64,000 nt of DNA. Origin: an uncultured Alphaproteobacteria bacterium (GTDB taxonomy: Bacteria > Pseudomonadota > Alphaproteobacteria > Rs-D84). Position 1 is the stretch's first letter, and every line of letters begins with the position of its first letter. Shown here piece after piece: positions 44,809 to 53,789 of this stretch. Under the pieces are notes generated by a model that was not told where the DNA came from, searched no databases, and saw only the letters and a program-made list of their open reading frames with translations. Made by a program: the position numbers and the translations under genes. The DNA lies in contig CALXMS010000004.1 of the NCBI GenBank assembly GCA_944389535.1, forward strand, positions 1 through 64,000, written 5' to 3'.

Positions 44809-44818
44809 ATTTTACCTC

Positions 44819-45625
44819 TCATTTACCTAATTCTATTTGCGCACCGCGCAAACCATTTACGAAACTTTTCCAATCCATAGTTTTTTTACCACTGGGTTGA
44901 ATACGCAAAATTTTTAATTCACCATTTTCAACACGCGTTTCTAAAATTTTTACATCAATACCATTTATTTTTGTTCTACCGGCCCCAAGCGCTCGGATTT
45001 GATTGTGTATAGCATATGCACCGCGTGACCAATCTATAATTTCATCCTGCCCCGTAAATTTACGAGTAAATATAGGTTCCCCAATCTGAGTTTTTTTTAC
45101 GTACTTCGACGGATTTTCTAAATATTCAATCAGCATTTCAGAACCTATCTTTGATACCAGTTTTTCAACATCTTCATTTGTATCGTTTTCACCAATATCA
45201 AATTCGCGACGCATATAAACATCGCCGGCATCTAGTTCTTTGGTTATCTGCATCAAGCATACCGCACTTTGTTTATCACCGTTATAAATAGCCGTACGAA
45301 TTGGCGATGGTCCACGATATTTTGGTAAATCACTTGGGTGAATATTTATACACTGTGCAGAATTTAAAACATTGTCACGTAAAATTACACCATAAGATAC
45401 AACGACGACCATATCTGGACTAAAATTATAATCTTTAATATCTGTATAAACTGGTAAATTATTATTATTTGCCCAAACGTTCACAGGAGATGGCGTTAAA
45501 ACTTGTTTACGGCCAACTGGTTTCGGGGCACGAGTAAACACGGCCATTATTTCATGACCAGCATTTAATATCGCATCAAACATAGGAACTACAAAATCGT
45601 TAGTTCCCATTAAAACTAACTTCAT
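44819..45625 (-). CDS. fmt: Methionyl-tRNA formyltransferase
   Basis: Fmt formylates initiator Met-tRNA. The 268-residue protein has INIHPSDLPKYRGPSPI around the catalytic Asn and His, and a shortened C-terminal domain (family usual about 310). The start overlaps the def stop (ATGA). Confidence 0.94.
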   Translation of the reverse strand: MKLVLMGTNDFVVPMFDAILNAGHEIMAVFTRAPKPVGRKQVLTPSPVNVWANNNNLPVYTDIKDYNFSPDMVVVVSYGVILRDNVLNSAQCINIHPSDLPKYRGPSPIRTAIYNGDKQSAVCLMQITKELDAGDVYMRREFDIGENDTNEDVEKLVSKIGSEMLIEYLENPSKYVKKTQIGEPIFTRKFTGQDEIIDWSRGAYAIHNQIRALGAGRTKINGIDVKILETRVENGELKILRIQPSGKKTMDWKSFVNGLRGAQIELGK

Positions 45626-46122
45626 TTACGTTTCCTAACTTTTCTCATCAGCATTTCACGACGAACCGGTGATAAATAATCAATGAATAATATACCGTCC
45701 AAATGATCTGTTTCATGTTGCACTATTCTTGCCGGCAACCCGGACATTTGTGCACGTAAAAGCGTTCCTGTTTCATCTGTCCACTCTACATCAACAGACT
45801 GCGGTCTTGTTACATTTGCATAAACAGGCAAATTATCAGGACCTAAAACCGACAAACAACCTTCTTCTAACGTACAAAGTTCATCACTATGCGTCAAAAT
45901 TTTTGGGTTTATCATTTTAAATACTTTTTCAGAATCAGGATCCATCATTACCAAGAACCTTTTTAACTGCCCCACCTGTGGTGCGGCTAGTCCGACGCCG
46001 TTCTGATCTTGCATCATACGAACCATTTCGTCCAATATATCTAAAACCTCTGGGGTGATTTCGGTTATTGGTTCACATTTTTCTCGTAAGACCAGATCAC
46101 CACAAAGTTTCATTTGCAACAT
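45622..46122 (-). CDS. def: Peptide deformylase
   Basis: Def removes the formyl group from new proteins. The 166-residue protein has all three motifs: GVGLAAPQVG, EEGCLS and QHETDH (metal ligands Cys, His, His). ATG 46122 has AAGGAT 5 nt upstream. It opens the def-fmt-two small genes-truA operon. Confidence 0.97.
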   Translation of the reverse strand: MLQMKLCGDLVLREKCEPITEITPEVLDILDEMVRMMQDQNGVGLAAPQVGQLKRFLVMMDPDSEKVFKMINPKILTHSDELCTLEEGCLSVLGPDNLPVYANVTRPQSVDVEWTDETGTLLRAQMSGLPARIVQHETDHLDGILFIDYLSPVRREMLMRKVRKRK

Positions 46123-46171
46123 TTATAAATCCTTTTATAATGGATTTTAGCAAAGGAATATTAAATGACAA
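46114..46171. promoter_or_regulatory. Overlapping divergent promoters of def and rmuC
   Basis: Only 42 bp separate the ATGs. Plus: TTGCAA (46114-46119, inside def), 16 nt, TATAAT (46136-46141) for rmuC. Minus: TTGTCA (46171-46166, inside rmuC), 16 nt, TAAAAT (46149-46144) preceded by TGC, for def. Confidence 0.55.
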
Positions 46172-47046
46172 CTTATATTTTCGTATTATTATTTGTGATA
46201 ATTATATTATTAATTATTCTATTAATGCGCCGTCCGACGGTTGATATTTCGGCGTTACGGGAAGACAACGCACGTTTAAGAGAACGTCTTGCGGAAAGAC
46301 TTGGAGCTTTAACGCAAAACGCCATAGAATTAAAAAATATAAGTAGCGATATTGCAAATTTTAAAAACATTTTAATGGGTAACAAACAAGCCAGAGGAAC
46401 CTTTGGGGAACGACAACTAGAAGACCTGGTAGCAGATATAATGCCTCCTAAAACATACGCATTTCAAAGTGTACTGGATACAGGGGTACGACCAGATTGT
46501 ATTATTCGCCTTCCTTATCCACCAGGAGACATGATTATAGATAGCAAATTCCCGCTAGAAAGTTATAACTTAATGACGGCAAACGCCGATAAAATCGGTG
46601 CAAAGAAACAATTTGAACTGGACGTTCGCAAGCATATAGACGCCATATCAGAAAAATATATTATTCCTGGGAAAACGGCGGAATCAGCCATGATGTTCAT
46701 CGCATCTGAATCAATCTTTGAAACCCTGCACCGAAATTTTCCCGCGATTATTGACTACGCTAGTCGAAAAAAGGTATTTATAGTCTCACCGTCAACTCTT
46801 TGGGCAACGCTTAATACCATACGTGCTGTATTATCAGACATAAAAATAAAACAAGTCGCTGATAAAATAAAACGAGAACTTAATTATCTGTTAACCGACC
46901 TTTCACGGTTATCCGAACGAACAGGTAAAGTACAGCAACATTTTTCACAAGCAACAGTTGACTTAGAGCAAATACAAACATCCATTGCAAAAATAACACC
47001 ACGTGCAGAAAAGTTAAAAGATATGGATTTCGGTGAAGACGAATAA
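46165..47046 (+). CDS. rmuC: RmuC-family DNA recombination protein, short form
   Basis: A 293-residue protein with an N-terminal membrane segment (about 3-21), a short coiled-coil (about 28-70) and the RmuC nuclease-like domain (GTFGERQLEDLVADIMPP, DMIIDSKFPLESY). E. coli RmuC is 475 residues, with a longer coiled-coil. It limits inversions at repeats in other bacteria. Ribosome site AAAGGAA. Confidence 0.88.
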   Translation: MTTYIFVLLFVIIILLIILLMRRPTVDISALREDNARLRERLAERLGALTQNAIELKNISSDIANFKNILMGNKQARGTFGERQLEDLVADIMPPKTYAFQSVLDTGVRPDCIIRLPYPPGDMIIDSKFPLESYNLMTANADKIGAKKQFELDVRKHIDAISEKYIIPGKTAESAMMFIASESIFETLHRNFPAIIDYASRKKVFIVSPSTLWATLNTIRAVLSDIKIKQVADKIKRELNYLLTDLSRLSERTGKVQQHFSQATVDLEQIQTSIAKITPRAEKLKDMDFGEDE

Positions 47047-47077
47047 AAACGGGGATTAGTTCCCCGTTTTCTTTTTT
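47046..47077 (+). terminator. Terminator of rmuC
   Basis: Stem AAAACGGGGA/TCCCCGTTTT, 5-nt loop, then CTTTTTT. The stop codon of the opposite gene lies in the loop region. Confidence 0.8.
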
Positions 47078-47301
47078 AAAATTTTTTTCTGTAATTCTAG
47101 AATTTTATTTTCTCTATCTTTAATTGTTTCCATTAATTTATCATTTTGCAATCTTAACCTTTCAATATCTTTACGATGTACGACTATCTCATTAGATAAA
47201 ATTCTGGTTTTCTTTTTAGTGACTCCTAACATTATCAGAGCCCCAGATACGGCACATACTATACCAACTGTCAAATCATACAAAACGTCTGTTATAACCA
47301 T
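47056..47301 (-). CDS. Small membrane-anchored coiled-coil protein, unknown function
   Basis: 81 residues from ATG 47301 (an in-frame start at 47322 adds seven residues). A membrane segment (about 8-28) is followed by a Lys/Glu-rich coiled coil (about 35-75). The topology recalls small division or lysis proteins, but I see no family motif. It follows the HAD gene on the same strand. Confidence 0.6.
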   Translation of the reverse strand: MVITDVLYDLTVGIVCAVSGALIMLGVTKKKTRILSNEIVVHRKDIERLRLQNDKLMETIKDRENKILELQKKILKKKTGN

Positions 47302-47334
47302 ACCGTGATTATAACAGAACAATTAATGTTTGCA

Positions 47335-47937
47335 TTAGGCAGATTTTCTTAAACCAGTCTTATTATCTACCCAAACTTGCTCGTCAGCAATTTCCATTAA
47401 CGGCATATCCGTTTTACTATCGGAATAAGATCGTACAACGTGTGGGATTATTTTATTATTTTTTGCCCACTCGTCCATGGCAACGACCTTATTTGGTCCC
47501 CAGCATAAAAATTCATACTTCCACGGTTTTTGTTTATTCATCCGAGAACACAAAACTGCATCAAATTTTATATCCTTTACCAATTCTGGTATCATATAAT
47601 CTGTACTGGCAGAAATTAAGACGACTTTTCTTCCTTCACTTCGTTCTTTTGCAACCTGATCTTTTGCCCAACCGAAACGTTCACGTTTATGTTGCTTTAT
47701 AAAATCTGGTGCAAATTTTTTTACCATTTCAGGCGTTAAAAAACGTCTTGATGCATGCCTCCACCAAAAGCCCTTAAGATTTAAATGCTTTGCGACCATT
47801 GCCACCCCTATCAATGGAATAAACAACCACGGGCGCAAAGAATGCTTAAAGCAATATTTTACAAATTCCACATTAGAATCATGCGCAGATAAAGTACCAT
47901 CAAAATCAAAAACTACTACATCTTGTTTTTGTAACAT
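47335..47937 (-). CDS. HAD-superfamily phosphatase (subfamily IB, SerB-like)
   Basis: A 200-residue protein with VFDFDGTLSAHDS (nucleophile Asp), LISASTDYM (motif II) and SDSKTDMPLM (motif IV). This type acts on phosphoserine, phosphatidylglycerophosphate or similar substrates; the substrate is not decided. It has its own promoter. Confidence 0.82.
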   Translation of the reverse strand: MLQKQDVVVFDFDGTLSAHDSNVEFVKYCFKHSLRPWLFIPLIGVAMVAKHLNLKGFWWRHASRRFLTPEMVKKFAPDFIKQHKRERFGWAKDQVAKERSEGRKVVLISASTDYMIPELVKDIKFDAVLCSRMNKQKPWKYEFLCWGPNKVVAMDEWAKNNKIIPHVVRSYSDSKTDMPLMEIADEQVWVDNKTGLRKSA

Positions 47938-47963
47938 TTATATTCCTTTATTAAAACAGGCAG

Positions 47964-47992
47964 ATTATAACAATAAAATTATACCTTTGCAA
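47964..47992 (-). promoter_or_regulatory. Promoter of the HAD phosphatase gene
   Basis: Minus strand TTGCAA (47992-47987), 17 nt, TATAAT (47969-47964), a near-ideal promoter. The -35 box starts in the T-run of the preceding RND terminator. Confidence 0.65.
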
Positions 47993-48017
47993 AAAAAATG
48001 GGACTAAGTCCCATTTT
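47989..48017 (-). terminator. Terminator of the RND export operon
   Basis: Stem AAAATGGGAC/GTCCCATTTT, loop TTA, followed on the minus strand by TTTTGC, 1 nt after the RND stop. Confidence 0.8.
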
Positions 48018-48018
48018 A

Positions 48019-51000
48019 TCATATAAGTTTTCTTAGTTTTTCACGACCGCGCTCTATCAAGAAGAACAAAGCAGGCGTTAAAACGAATGTGAATATTAAA
48101 CTTGCGAACATACCCCCAATCATAACTGCCGCCATAGCAACCTTCATTCCGTCAGAGCTCCACAACTGTGGCATCATACCCGCCATAACAGCAATAGAAG
48201 TCATTAAAATCATTGATTTCTTATTTTGAATTTCATCCCATAAAGCATCGTATGCTTTTTCACCATTTGATATACGGGCAATCGTAGGTTCCAAAACCAA
48301 AATGTTATTATTTACAACCAAACCTACTAACATAACACAGGCCAACATAGCACCTACGTTCATTGAGGCCCCAGACAAGAACAACAACAAGAACACACCG
48401 GCAAAACCGCTGACAATTGATGTTGCAATGGTAAATGGGTGAGCCAAGGAATTCATAATTGCTGCCAACAACATATAAGTTAAAACAACAGCCAACAAGA
48501 AAGCCTTTCCTATTTCTGACGTAGTTTCAGATTGAATTTCCGCCATACCGCCGAATTCAGTTCCGTAACCAGCTTCCCAATTAATTTTTGCCAGACCTGC
48601 TTCTATTTTTTTCTGTACGGGTCCCATTGTTGACTTACCGATATTTATATCAATTTCTGTAATTCTGTTTTTATCTATACGACTGATATCAGGTGTTGCA
48701 GGTACGATTTTAATTTCACCCAAATCGGACAACGGAACCATTCCTTTTTGTGAATTTACGAATACGTTGTCAAACATTCCCATTGTTTTAAACTGTTCCG
48801 CAAATTCCAAAATTATCGGGTACTCTTCACCATTTTCTTTATATTTATAATCATCGTTACCGTATAAAGCCGTTCGCAAAGTACCACCAGCATAAGAATT
48901 ATTTATTCCCCAGAAATTCATTTTTTCCTGATCCGGAACAAATTGAGTCTCATTTCCTGGTTTCTGTTGGGCGCGCACAGCACTTTGTACTTCTGGTATC
49001 TGATTTATCATCTCTAATATTTGATCTGCATAGGCTTCACGTTTTGCGTCATCTTCACCGAACACGTTTAATACTATGTCAGAAGATATTGCCCCGCTAG
49101 AAATCGCCTGTCCTGCACGAATTTGAATTTCTACATCAGGAATTTCTGATATAACAGGCAAAATCTGACGAGCCAATTCTTTATCAGAAATTTTACGTTC
49201 CGAAAGATCTTTTAGCGTAAGTTTTATTGATATATTTTGTAAACCACGATCACCGATCTTTGCGGATACCGCGGTAACGTCATCAAACTGTTTCAGTTTT
49301 TCTTCTATTTGCTTTACAATTTCTGTTGACTTTTCATACGTCGCGCCCATAGGTGCTCTGGCGGTAATATTTATTTCGTTCGCATCGGTGGACGGAGAAA
49401 ACTCGTTACCTACGAACCCCATAAGCATAGAAGATCCAATCAATATAGCAATCGCCATTACAACGACTCGCCAAGGATGAGTATATTGATATCCAAACCA
49501 TTTATATAATTTTGAATCTTTGGATTGTTTTACAGTCTCTTCCTTCTTCTTTTGTTTTTTATTTCCGGTCAAACGAAGAAACTTTGCTATCATCATAGGC
49601 GTTAACGTAAACGAAAACATTAAAGACAACAAAGTTAAATATACCACAGTCAACCCGAACTGATTCATAAACTGCCCTGCAATACCACTCATAAACGCCA
49701 AAGGCAAGAACACCACGACATTAGTACCAACGCCGGCCAGTACAGGAACTGCAACCTTTTTCGTACCGCCAATTGCAGCTGTTTCAGGGTCTTTACCAAG
49801 CCGCATTTCTTGTAATGCAGATTCAATCAAAATGATAGCATTGGATACCAAAGTCCCCAAAGCAGAAGAATAAGCCAATAACGTCAACGCGTTTACCGTA
49901 AAATTACTTGCATCCATAAAGAAGAAACCTGCAACTAATGACGCTGGTATAACAACGCCGGCAATAATTGTTGAACGCCAATTGCGAGTAAATACCATCA
50001 AAACAATAACTGTAAATAATACCCCTAAAACGATTCCCCATATCGTGCTATATGTATCATCAGCGACAGCAATTGAAGAATCAGAAATTATTTCCATTGT
50101 TGCGTCTTGGAACCTTGATTGTAAATCGGCTTGCAACTCTGGTAATTGTTTACGCAAAGCATTTGACACATTTATTGCATTTCCATCAGACGCTTTGACA
50201 ACAGAAGCAATAATTACATCTTCGCCGTTATAACGAGCACCATTTTCAATCTCACGCGCAGCATCAGTAACCGTTGCAATATCACTTAATTTAAACCGTT
50301 GACCTTCTGCTGTGGTAAGTTGTAAATTTGCAATTTCTTCGACACTGCTGAATTCACCTATAAAGCGCACATTAGAAGAATCCGTACCGAATTCTATTTT
50401 ACCGCCCGGAATATTCATATTATGGCTACCCAAAGCAGATACTACATCCATAACTGTGGCGCCACGCGCCGCCAAAGATTCAGGATTCATAGAAATACGT
50501 ATGGCGCGCGTTTCACCGCCAAACACACTAACGCTGGCCACACCTTGTATACCAGTAATCTTATTTGATAAGGTATCATCAACATATTCTTGTAAATCTC
50601 TTAAATTTGACCCGCTTATAGCCAAATCAATAACAGATTCTTCTAACGGGTTTAATTTTTCAACAACGGGTTGTTCCATATCACTTGGAAATTCTGATAA
50701 CAAAGAATCCAATTTTGTTTTAACTTCCGTAGCCTTATCATTAACGTCAACCCCTAAATTAAATTCAGCCATCACAAAGCCACCGTTTTCAAACGCTTGC
50801 GATGTAAGTTTTTTTAACTCTGATACTTCAGATATAGCGTCTTCCGCACGTTTAATAACCTGAGATTCTATTTCCGAAGACGCCGCACCAGGATAAATAA
50901 AAGTTGCCGTTACCATCGGAAAATCAACCGGTGGGGTACGTTCTATATTCATCTTTGGGAAAGACACGAAACCTAGAACCACCCAAAACAATACAAACAT

Positions 51001-51039
51001 TACAGTTGTGACAGGTCTACGAACAAAAAACTTTAACAT
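48019..51039 (-). CDS. RND-family permease lacking the usual proton-relay residues
   Basis: A 1006-residue export pump of the HAE1/AcrB type: twelve membrane segments and two large periplasmic loops in the AcrB arrangement, start FFVRRPVTTVMFVLFW. At TM4 the usual GLLVDDAIV is GTLVSNAII, so AcrB Asp407 and Asp408 are Ser399 and Asn400. At TM10 the Lys940 position is Asn910 (GLVVNNNILVLE). The Thr of ILMTS is kept. It may use another coupling or be a divergent clade. Ribosome site GGAG. It is last in marR-tolC-adaptor-RND. Confidence 0.9.
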   Translation of the reverse strand: MLKFFVRRPVTTVMFVLFWVVLGFVSFPKMNIERTPPVDFPMVTATFIYPGAASSEIESQVIKRAEDAISEVSELKKLTSQAFENGGFVMAEFNLGVDVNDKATEVKTKLDSLLSEFPSDMEQPVVEKLNPLEESVIDLAISGSNLRDLQEYVDDTLSNKITGIQGVASVSVFGGETRAIRISMNPESLAARGATVMDVVSALGSHNMNIPGGKIEFGTDSSNVRFIGEFSSVEEIANLQLTTAEGQRFKLSDIATVTDAAREIENGARYNGEDVIIASVVKASDGNAINVSNALRKQLPELQADLQSRFQDATMEIISDSSIAVADDTYSTIWGIVLGVLFTVIVLMVFTRNWRSTIIAGVVIPASLVAGFFFMDASNFTVNALTLLAYSSALGTLVSNAIILIESALQEMRLGKDPETAAIGGTKKVAVPVLAGVGTNVVVFLPLAFMSGIAGQFMNQFGLTVVYLTLLSLMFSFTLTPMMIAKFLRLTGNKKQKKKEETVKQSKDSKLYKWFGYQYTHPWRVVVMAIAILIGSSMLMGFVGNEFSPSTDANEINITARAPMGATYEKSTEIVKQIEEKLKQFDDVTAVSAKIGDRGLQNISIKLTLKDLSERKISDKELARQILPVISEIPDVEIQIRAGQAISSGAISSDIVLNVFGEDDAKREAYADQILEMINQIPEVQSAVRAQQKPGNETQFVPDQEKMNFWGINNSYAGGTLRTALYGNDDYKYKENGEEYPIILEFAEQFKTMGMFDNVFVNSQKGMVPLSDLGEIKIVPATPDISRIDKNRITEIDINIGKSTMGPVQKKIEAGLAKINWEAGYGTEFGGMAEIQSETTSEIGKAFLLAVVLTYMLLAAIMNSLAHPFTIATSIVSGFAGVFLLLFLSGASMNVGAMLACVMLVGLVVNNNILVLEPTIARISNGEKAYDALWDEIQNKKSMILMTSIAVMAGMMPQLWSSDGMKVAMAAVMIGGMFASLIFTFVLTPALFFLIERGREKLRKLI

Positions 51040-51076
51040 TTTAAAACTCCGTTAAAAAACTACTTATTATAATTTA

Positions 51077-51670
51077 TTATTTTATTTGAATCTTTGTACC
51101 AGCATCGACTTTTGATAAAATGACTACGTCGCCATCTTTTAACCCCTCAACCAAAGCGTTTTCTGCATCTTGTCGAATAACGGAAACCGTTTGCGCAGAA
51201 GCGATACCGTCATCAGAAACCATAACTTTGTTATCATTTATAGCGTATAATGGAACAAAATATCCGTTTGTCTGAAATTGCGCATACTGCAACCCATCAG
51301 CAACACCGTTTGTTCTGATCACATGCATGCCAGTATTTAAATCTATATCCTGAGATACGGATACTATCTTTCCACTTCCTACAATTTGTCCTGGTTTAAA
51401 TTTATTAACCCGAGCAGAAGATACCAAAGCTTTATTATTTTTTACCTCTATAGGTTCCTGCAAAACACCCGTTTTCTTTTGCATTTCTATTGCATATACA
51501 GGCATTCCAACGTCTGCCGAATAACGCGTAGGGTTAAATACGGACATTGCTTTTTCTGACCCTATGGCGGCAAACCTAAACACCACCCAAGCAAACAAAG
51601 CTATGCCACATACACCATACGTAATGTTTTTAAATTCTTTTGTTTTTATTTTTGATTCCAATTTTTCCAT
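51077..51670 (-). CDS. Minimal RND adaptor (membrane fusion protein-like)
   Basis: About 197 residues from ATG 51670 (a GTG at 51679 is possible). An N-terminal anchor (about 14-35) is followed by beta-rich sequence like the beta-barrel and membrane-proximal parts of adaptors (FVPLYAINDNKVMVSDD, then NALVEGLKDGDVVILSK). The lipoyl and alpha-hairpin domains of usual 350-400-residue adaptors are missing. It overlaps the TolC-like stop and precedes the pump by 37 nt, with no frame break visible. Confidence 0.65.
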   Translation of the reverse strand: MEKLESKIKTKEFKNITYGVCGIALFAWVVFRFAAIGSEKAMSVFNPTRYSADVGMPVYAIEMQKKTGVLQEPIEVKNNKALVSSARVNKFKPGQIVGSGKIVSVSQDIDLNTGMHVIRTNGVADGLQYAQFQTNGYFVPLYAINDNKVMVSDDGIASAQTVSVIRQDAENALVEGLKDGDVVILSKVDAGTKIQIK

Positions 51671-51671
51671 A

Positions 51672-52997
51672 TTATTCACCCAATTTTTTTACAGATTCTG
51701 CTGACATTAGAATATTATATTTTGCGTTTAATAAAGCCATATCTAATTGGTATAACCCAGCGGATACTTCTGATAATTCTATAGCAGATGTTTGACCTGC
51801 GGCAAATCGCTCGCTAGAAAACTTATAAGCCTTAGCCGCTAAATCACGAGCGTTTTTTAATGTCTCTAAATTACCGCGCAAATGATTGTATTGATCAATG
51901 GCACGTGTGTATTCTTCGGTCGTCAATTTTTTTGCTTTATCTAAATCCTGACGCGCCGCTTCTGCGTTCATAGCCTCTACTGTTGCATTTGCCATATTTA
52001 CCCCACCGCTAAAGATAGGTACTTGCAATGCCAACCCCCAATACGCAGATTGAGTATTATTACGATTAAACATATTATTAAAATCTTCATCAAACGCTAT
52101 ATAGTTATACGATGCAGTAGCAGCCAACGTAGGTAAAGCACCTGCCCGTTGAGATTTCGCATTTCTTTCATACATTTGAATCTGTTCATTTAATGCCTCC
52201 CATTGCGGAGTCGTTGTTAAAGTACCGGCATTCAAATCTGCAAATTCATTTGGGAACTCGTCTATAAGATTTAGTTCTTCGTCAACATCAATACCTGATA
52301 AAATTTTTAACATTCTGTGGGCGGTATCACGATTAAATTCTGCATTTGATAAATTTATTTCTTTTGTCGCGATATCGGATTCAATTTTTACTAAATTACT
52401 TCGATTGGCACGACCAGCAGAAGTAAGACTTTTCCTTGCAGAACGTGCAGCTTCTAAATCTTGACGAGATATATCTACTATTTCATCCGTCATTTTTGCC
52501 GTCCAATATAAATCTGCAGCGCTATAACGTACTTCTCGCAACGTAGCCTCTTTACTTGCTTCGGCCATTTTAATTGCAGACTTTACGCTTTTAACGGCAT
52601 TCCCTATCTTGCCAAATGTATATATAGGTTGGGTAATGGTTAATCCTGCTATGGCTATATTATCTGGTACCTCATAACTACTAACAACCTCACCGGTAAC
52701 ACTTGCAACCAAACCAGCAATTTCCGGAGACAGATTAATCTTATACGATTTTGTAGGATTTTTTATATCCAATAAATTCATATACGATACAGAACCTTCT
52801 ATATTAAACCAGCGGTTCGCATTAACCACATCCAATGATGCCTCTGCTTTTTTTACGTTTGCCTGAGCTTTTTTCAAATCTTGGGATTCTGTAACGATCA
52901 TATCCACAGCATCTTTCAGCGATAAATCCATAGAATATGCATTACCGACCGCTACGGTCGCACAAACAGCAAAAACAACCAACCCACCCTTATGCAT
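51672..52997 (-). CDS. TolC-family outer-membrane efflux protein
   Basis: A 441-residue protein with a signal peptide (about 1-22), two OEP repeats, Ala/Lys/Glu-rich coiled-coil segments and a C-terminal TSAIELSEVSAGLYQLDMAL typical of TolC ends. It forms the outer-membrane exit duct. Ribosome site GGAGTTGG; the start overlaps the marR stop by 8 nt. Confidence 0.9.
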   Translation of the reverse strand: MHKGGLVVFAVCATVAVGNAYSMDLSLKDAVDMIVTESQDLKKAQANVKKAEASLDVVNANRWFNIEGSVSYMNLLDIKNPTKSYKINLSPEIAGLVASVTGEVVSSYEVPDNIAIAGLTITQPIYTFGKIGNAVKSVKSAIKMAEASKEATLREVRYSAADLYWTAKMTDEIVDISRQDLEAARSARKSLTSAGRANRSNLVKIESDIATKEINLSNAEFNRDTAHRMLKILSGIDVDEELNLIDEFPNEFADLNAGTLTTTPQWEALNEQIQMYERNAKSQRAGALPTLAATASYNYIAFDEDFNNMFNRNNTQSAYWGLALQVPIFSGGVNMANATVEAMNAEAARQDLDKAKKLTTEEYTRAIDQYNHLRGNLETLKNARDLAAKAYKFSSERFAAGQTSAIELSEVSAGLYQLDMALLNAKYNILMSAESVKKLGE

Positions 52998-53439
52998 TTG
53001 CCAACTCCATTTTTGTTAAAATATTATTTATAGTTTTTAAGGATTTAGTTAGCGCGTCTTCATCTGTGCGCGACAAAGAAGAAAACAACCTTTCAATCAT
53101 ACTACGCATAGTATCCATCGCCTGAATCGCAATTTTTTCACCTGCAGCTGTAACTGAATACCACGTATTTCGCCTATCTTTTTCGTCAATTCTTCTTGAT
53201 ACCAAACCGTCACGTTCTAATTTTCTGAAAGCCGCGCATAAATTAGGTGCGGTTACCATTTCACGATGCGCGATATCTTTTAACTTTGCTGGTCCACCGA
53301 TATGTAAACGCACCAAAATACTCAACTGTTGACGAGGATACCCAGATAAAACTATAGGATTCTTTTGCAATCTATCAGACAATCTGTCTAGTATAAAAAG
53401 ATTAGATTCCAATACTTTTACAAATTCTTTTCGTGCCAT
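52990..53439 (-). CDS. MarR-family transcriptional regulator
   Basis: A 149-residue winged-helix protein (LKDIAHREMVTAPNLCAAF, then RKLERDGLVSRRIDEKDRRN), the MarR DNA-binding region. It probably represses the efflux operon it heads; an inverted repeat overlaps the predicted start site. Ribosome site GAGGT. Confidence 0.9.
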   Translation of the reverse strand: MARKEFVKVLESNLFILDRLSDRLQKNPIVLSGYPRQQLSILVRLHIGGPAKLKDIAHREMVTAPNLCAAFRKLERDGLVSRRIDEKDRRNTWYSVTAAGEKIAIQAMDTMRSMIERLFSSLSRTDEDALTKSLKTINNILTKMELANA

Positions 53440-53474
53440 TTTGTATACCTCTTATAAAGAAAAAACACCAAATC

Positions 53475-53518
53475 ATTAAAAACTTTAATAATTATATATT
53501 TTAATAAATTAAATGCAA
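53475..53518 (-). promoter_or_regulatory. Promoter and operator candidate of marR-tolC-adaptor-RND
   Basis: Minus strand TTGCAT (53518-53513), 16 nt, TATAAT (53496-53491). Immediately downstream is an inverted repeat ATTAAA-N3-TTTAAT (53475-53489), placed where a MarR dimer would block initiation. Confidence 0.55.
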
Positions 53519-53580
53519 GAGTAAAATATATGTTTTTTATGTTTTATTACCGAATAATATATCAGACATCAAAAATGTTA

Positions 53581-53608
53581 TTGCAAAAGCATAAAAGATA
53601 TATATAAT
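53581..53608 (+). promoter_or_regulatory. Promoter of tRNA-Gln
   Basis: TTGCAA (53581-53586), 16 nt, TATAAT (53603-53608), 13 nt before the tRNA. Confidence 0.6.
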
Positions 53609-53621
53609 TCGTAGGTACTTT

Positions 53622-53695
53622 TGGGGTGTCGTCTAATGGTAGGACAAGAGATTTTGGTTCTCTTTATCATGGTTCGAATCCGTGCGCCCCAACCA
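53622..53695 (+). tRNA. tRNA-Gln (anticodon TTG)
   Basis: 74 nt with acceptor TGGGGTG/CGCCCCA, anticodon stem AGAGA/TCTCT around TTTTGGT (TTG), discriminator A and encoded CCA. Confidence 0.95.
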
Positions 53696-53750
53696 AAAAC
53701 AAAATTAGACTTATGAAATTTGTTATTTACACGCAAACCCCATAAAAATA

Positions 53751-53779
53751 TTGATATTTTGAAATCTTGCATATACAAT
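53751..53779 (+). promoter_or_regulatory. Promoter of tRNA-Glu
   Basis: TTGATA (53751-53756), 17 nt, TACAAT (53774-53779), 10 nt before the tRNA. Confidence 0.55.
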
Positions 53780-53789
53780 ATTGCTGCTT

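Noticed and set aside
51077-51679. Adaptor gene as a frameshifted remnant
   Set aside because: It overlaps the upstream stop, starts with a membrane anchor, ends normally and leaves no room for missing coding sequence on either side; still to be checked against homologues.
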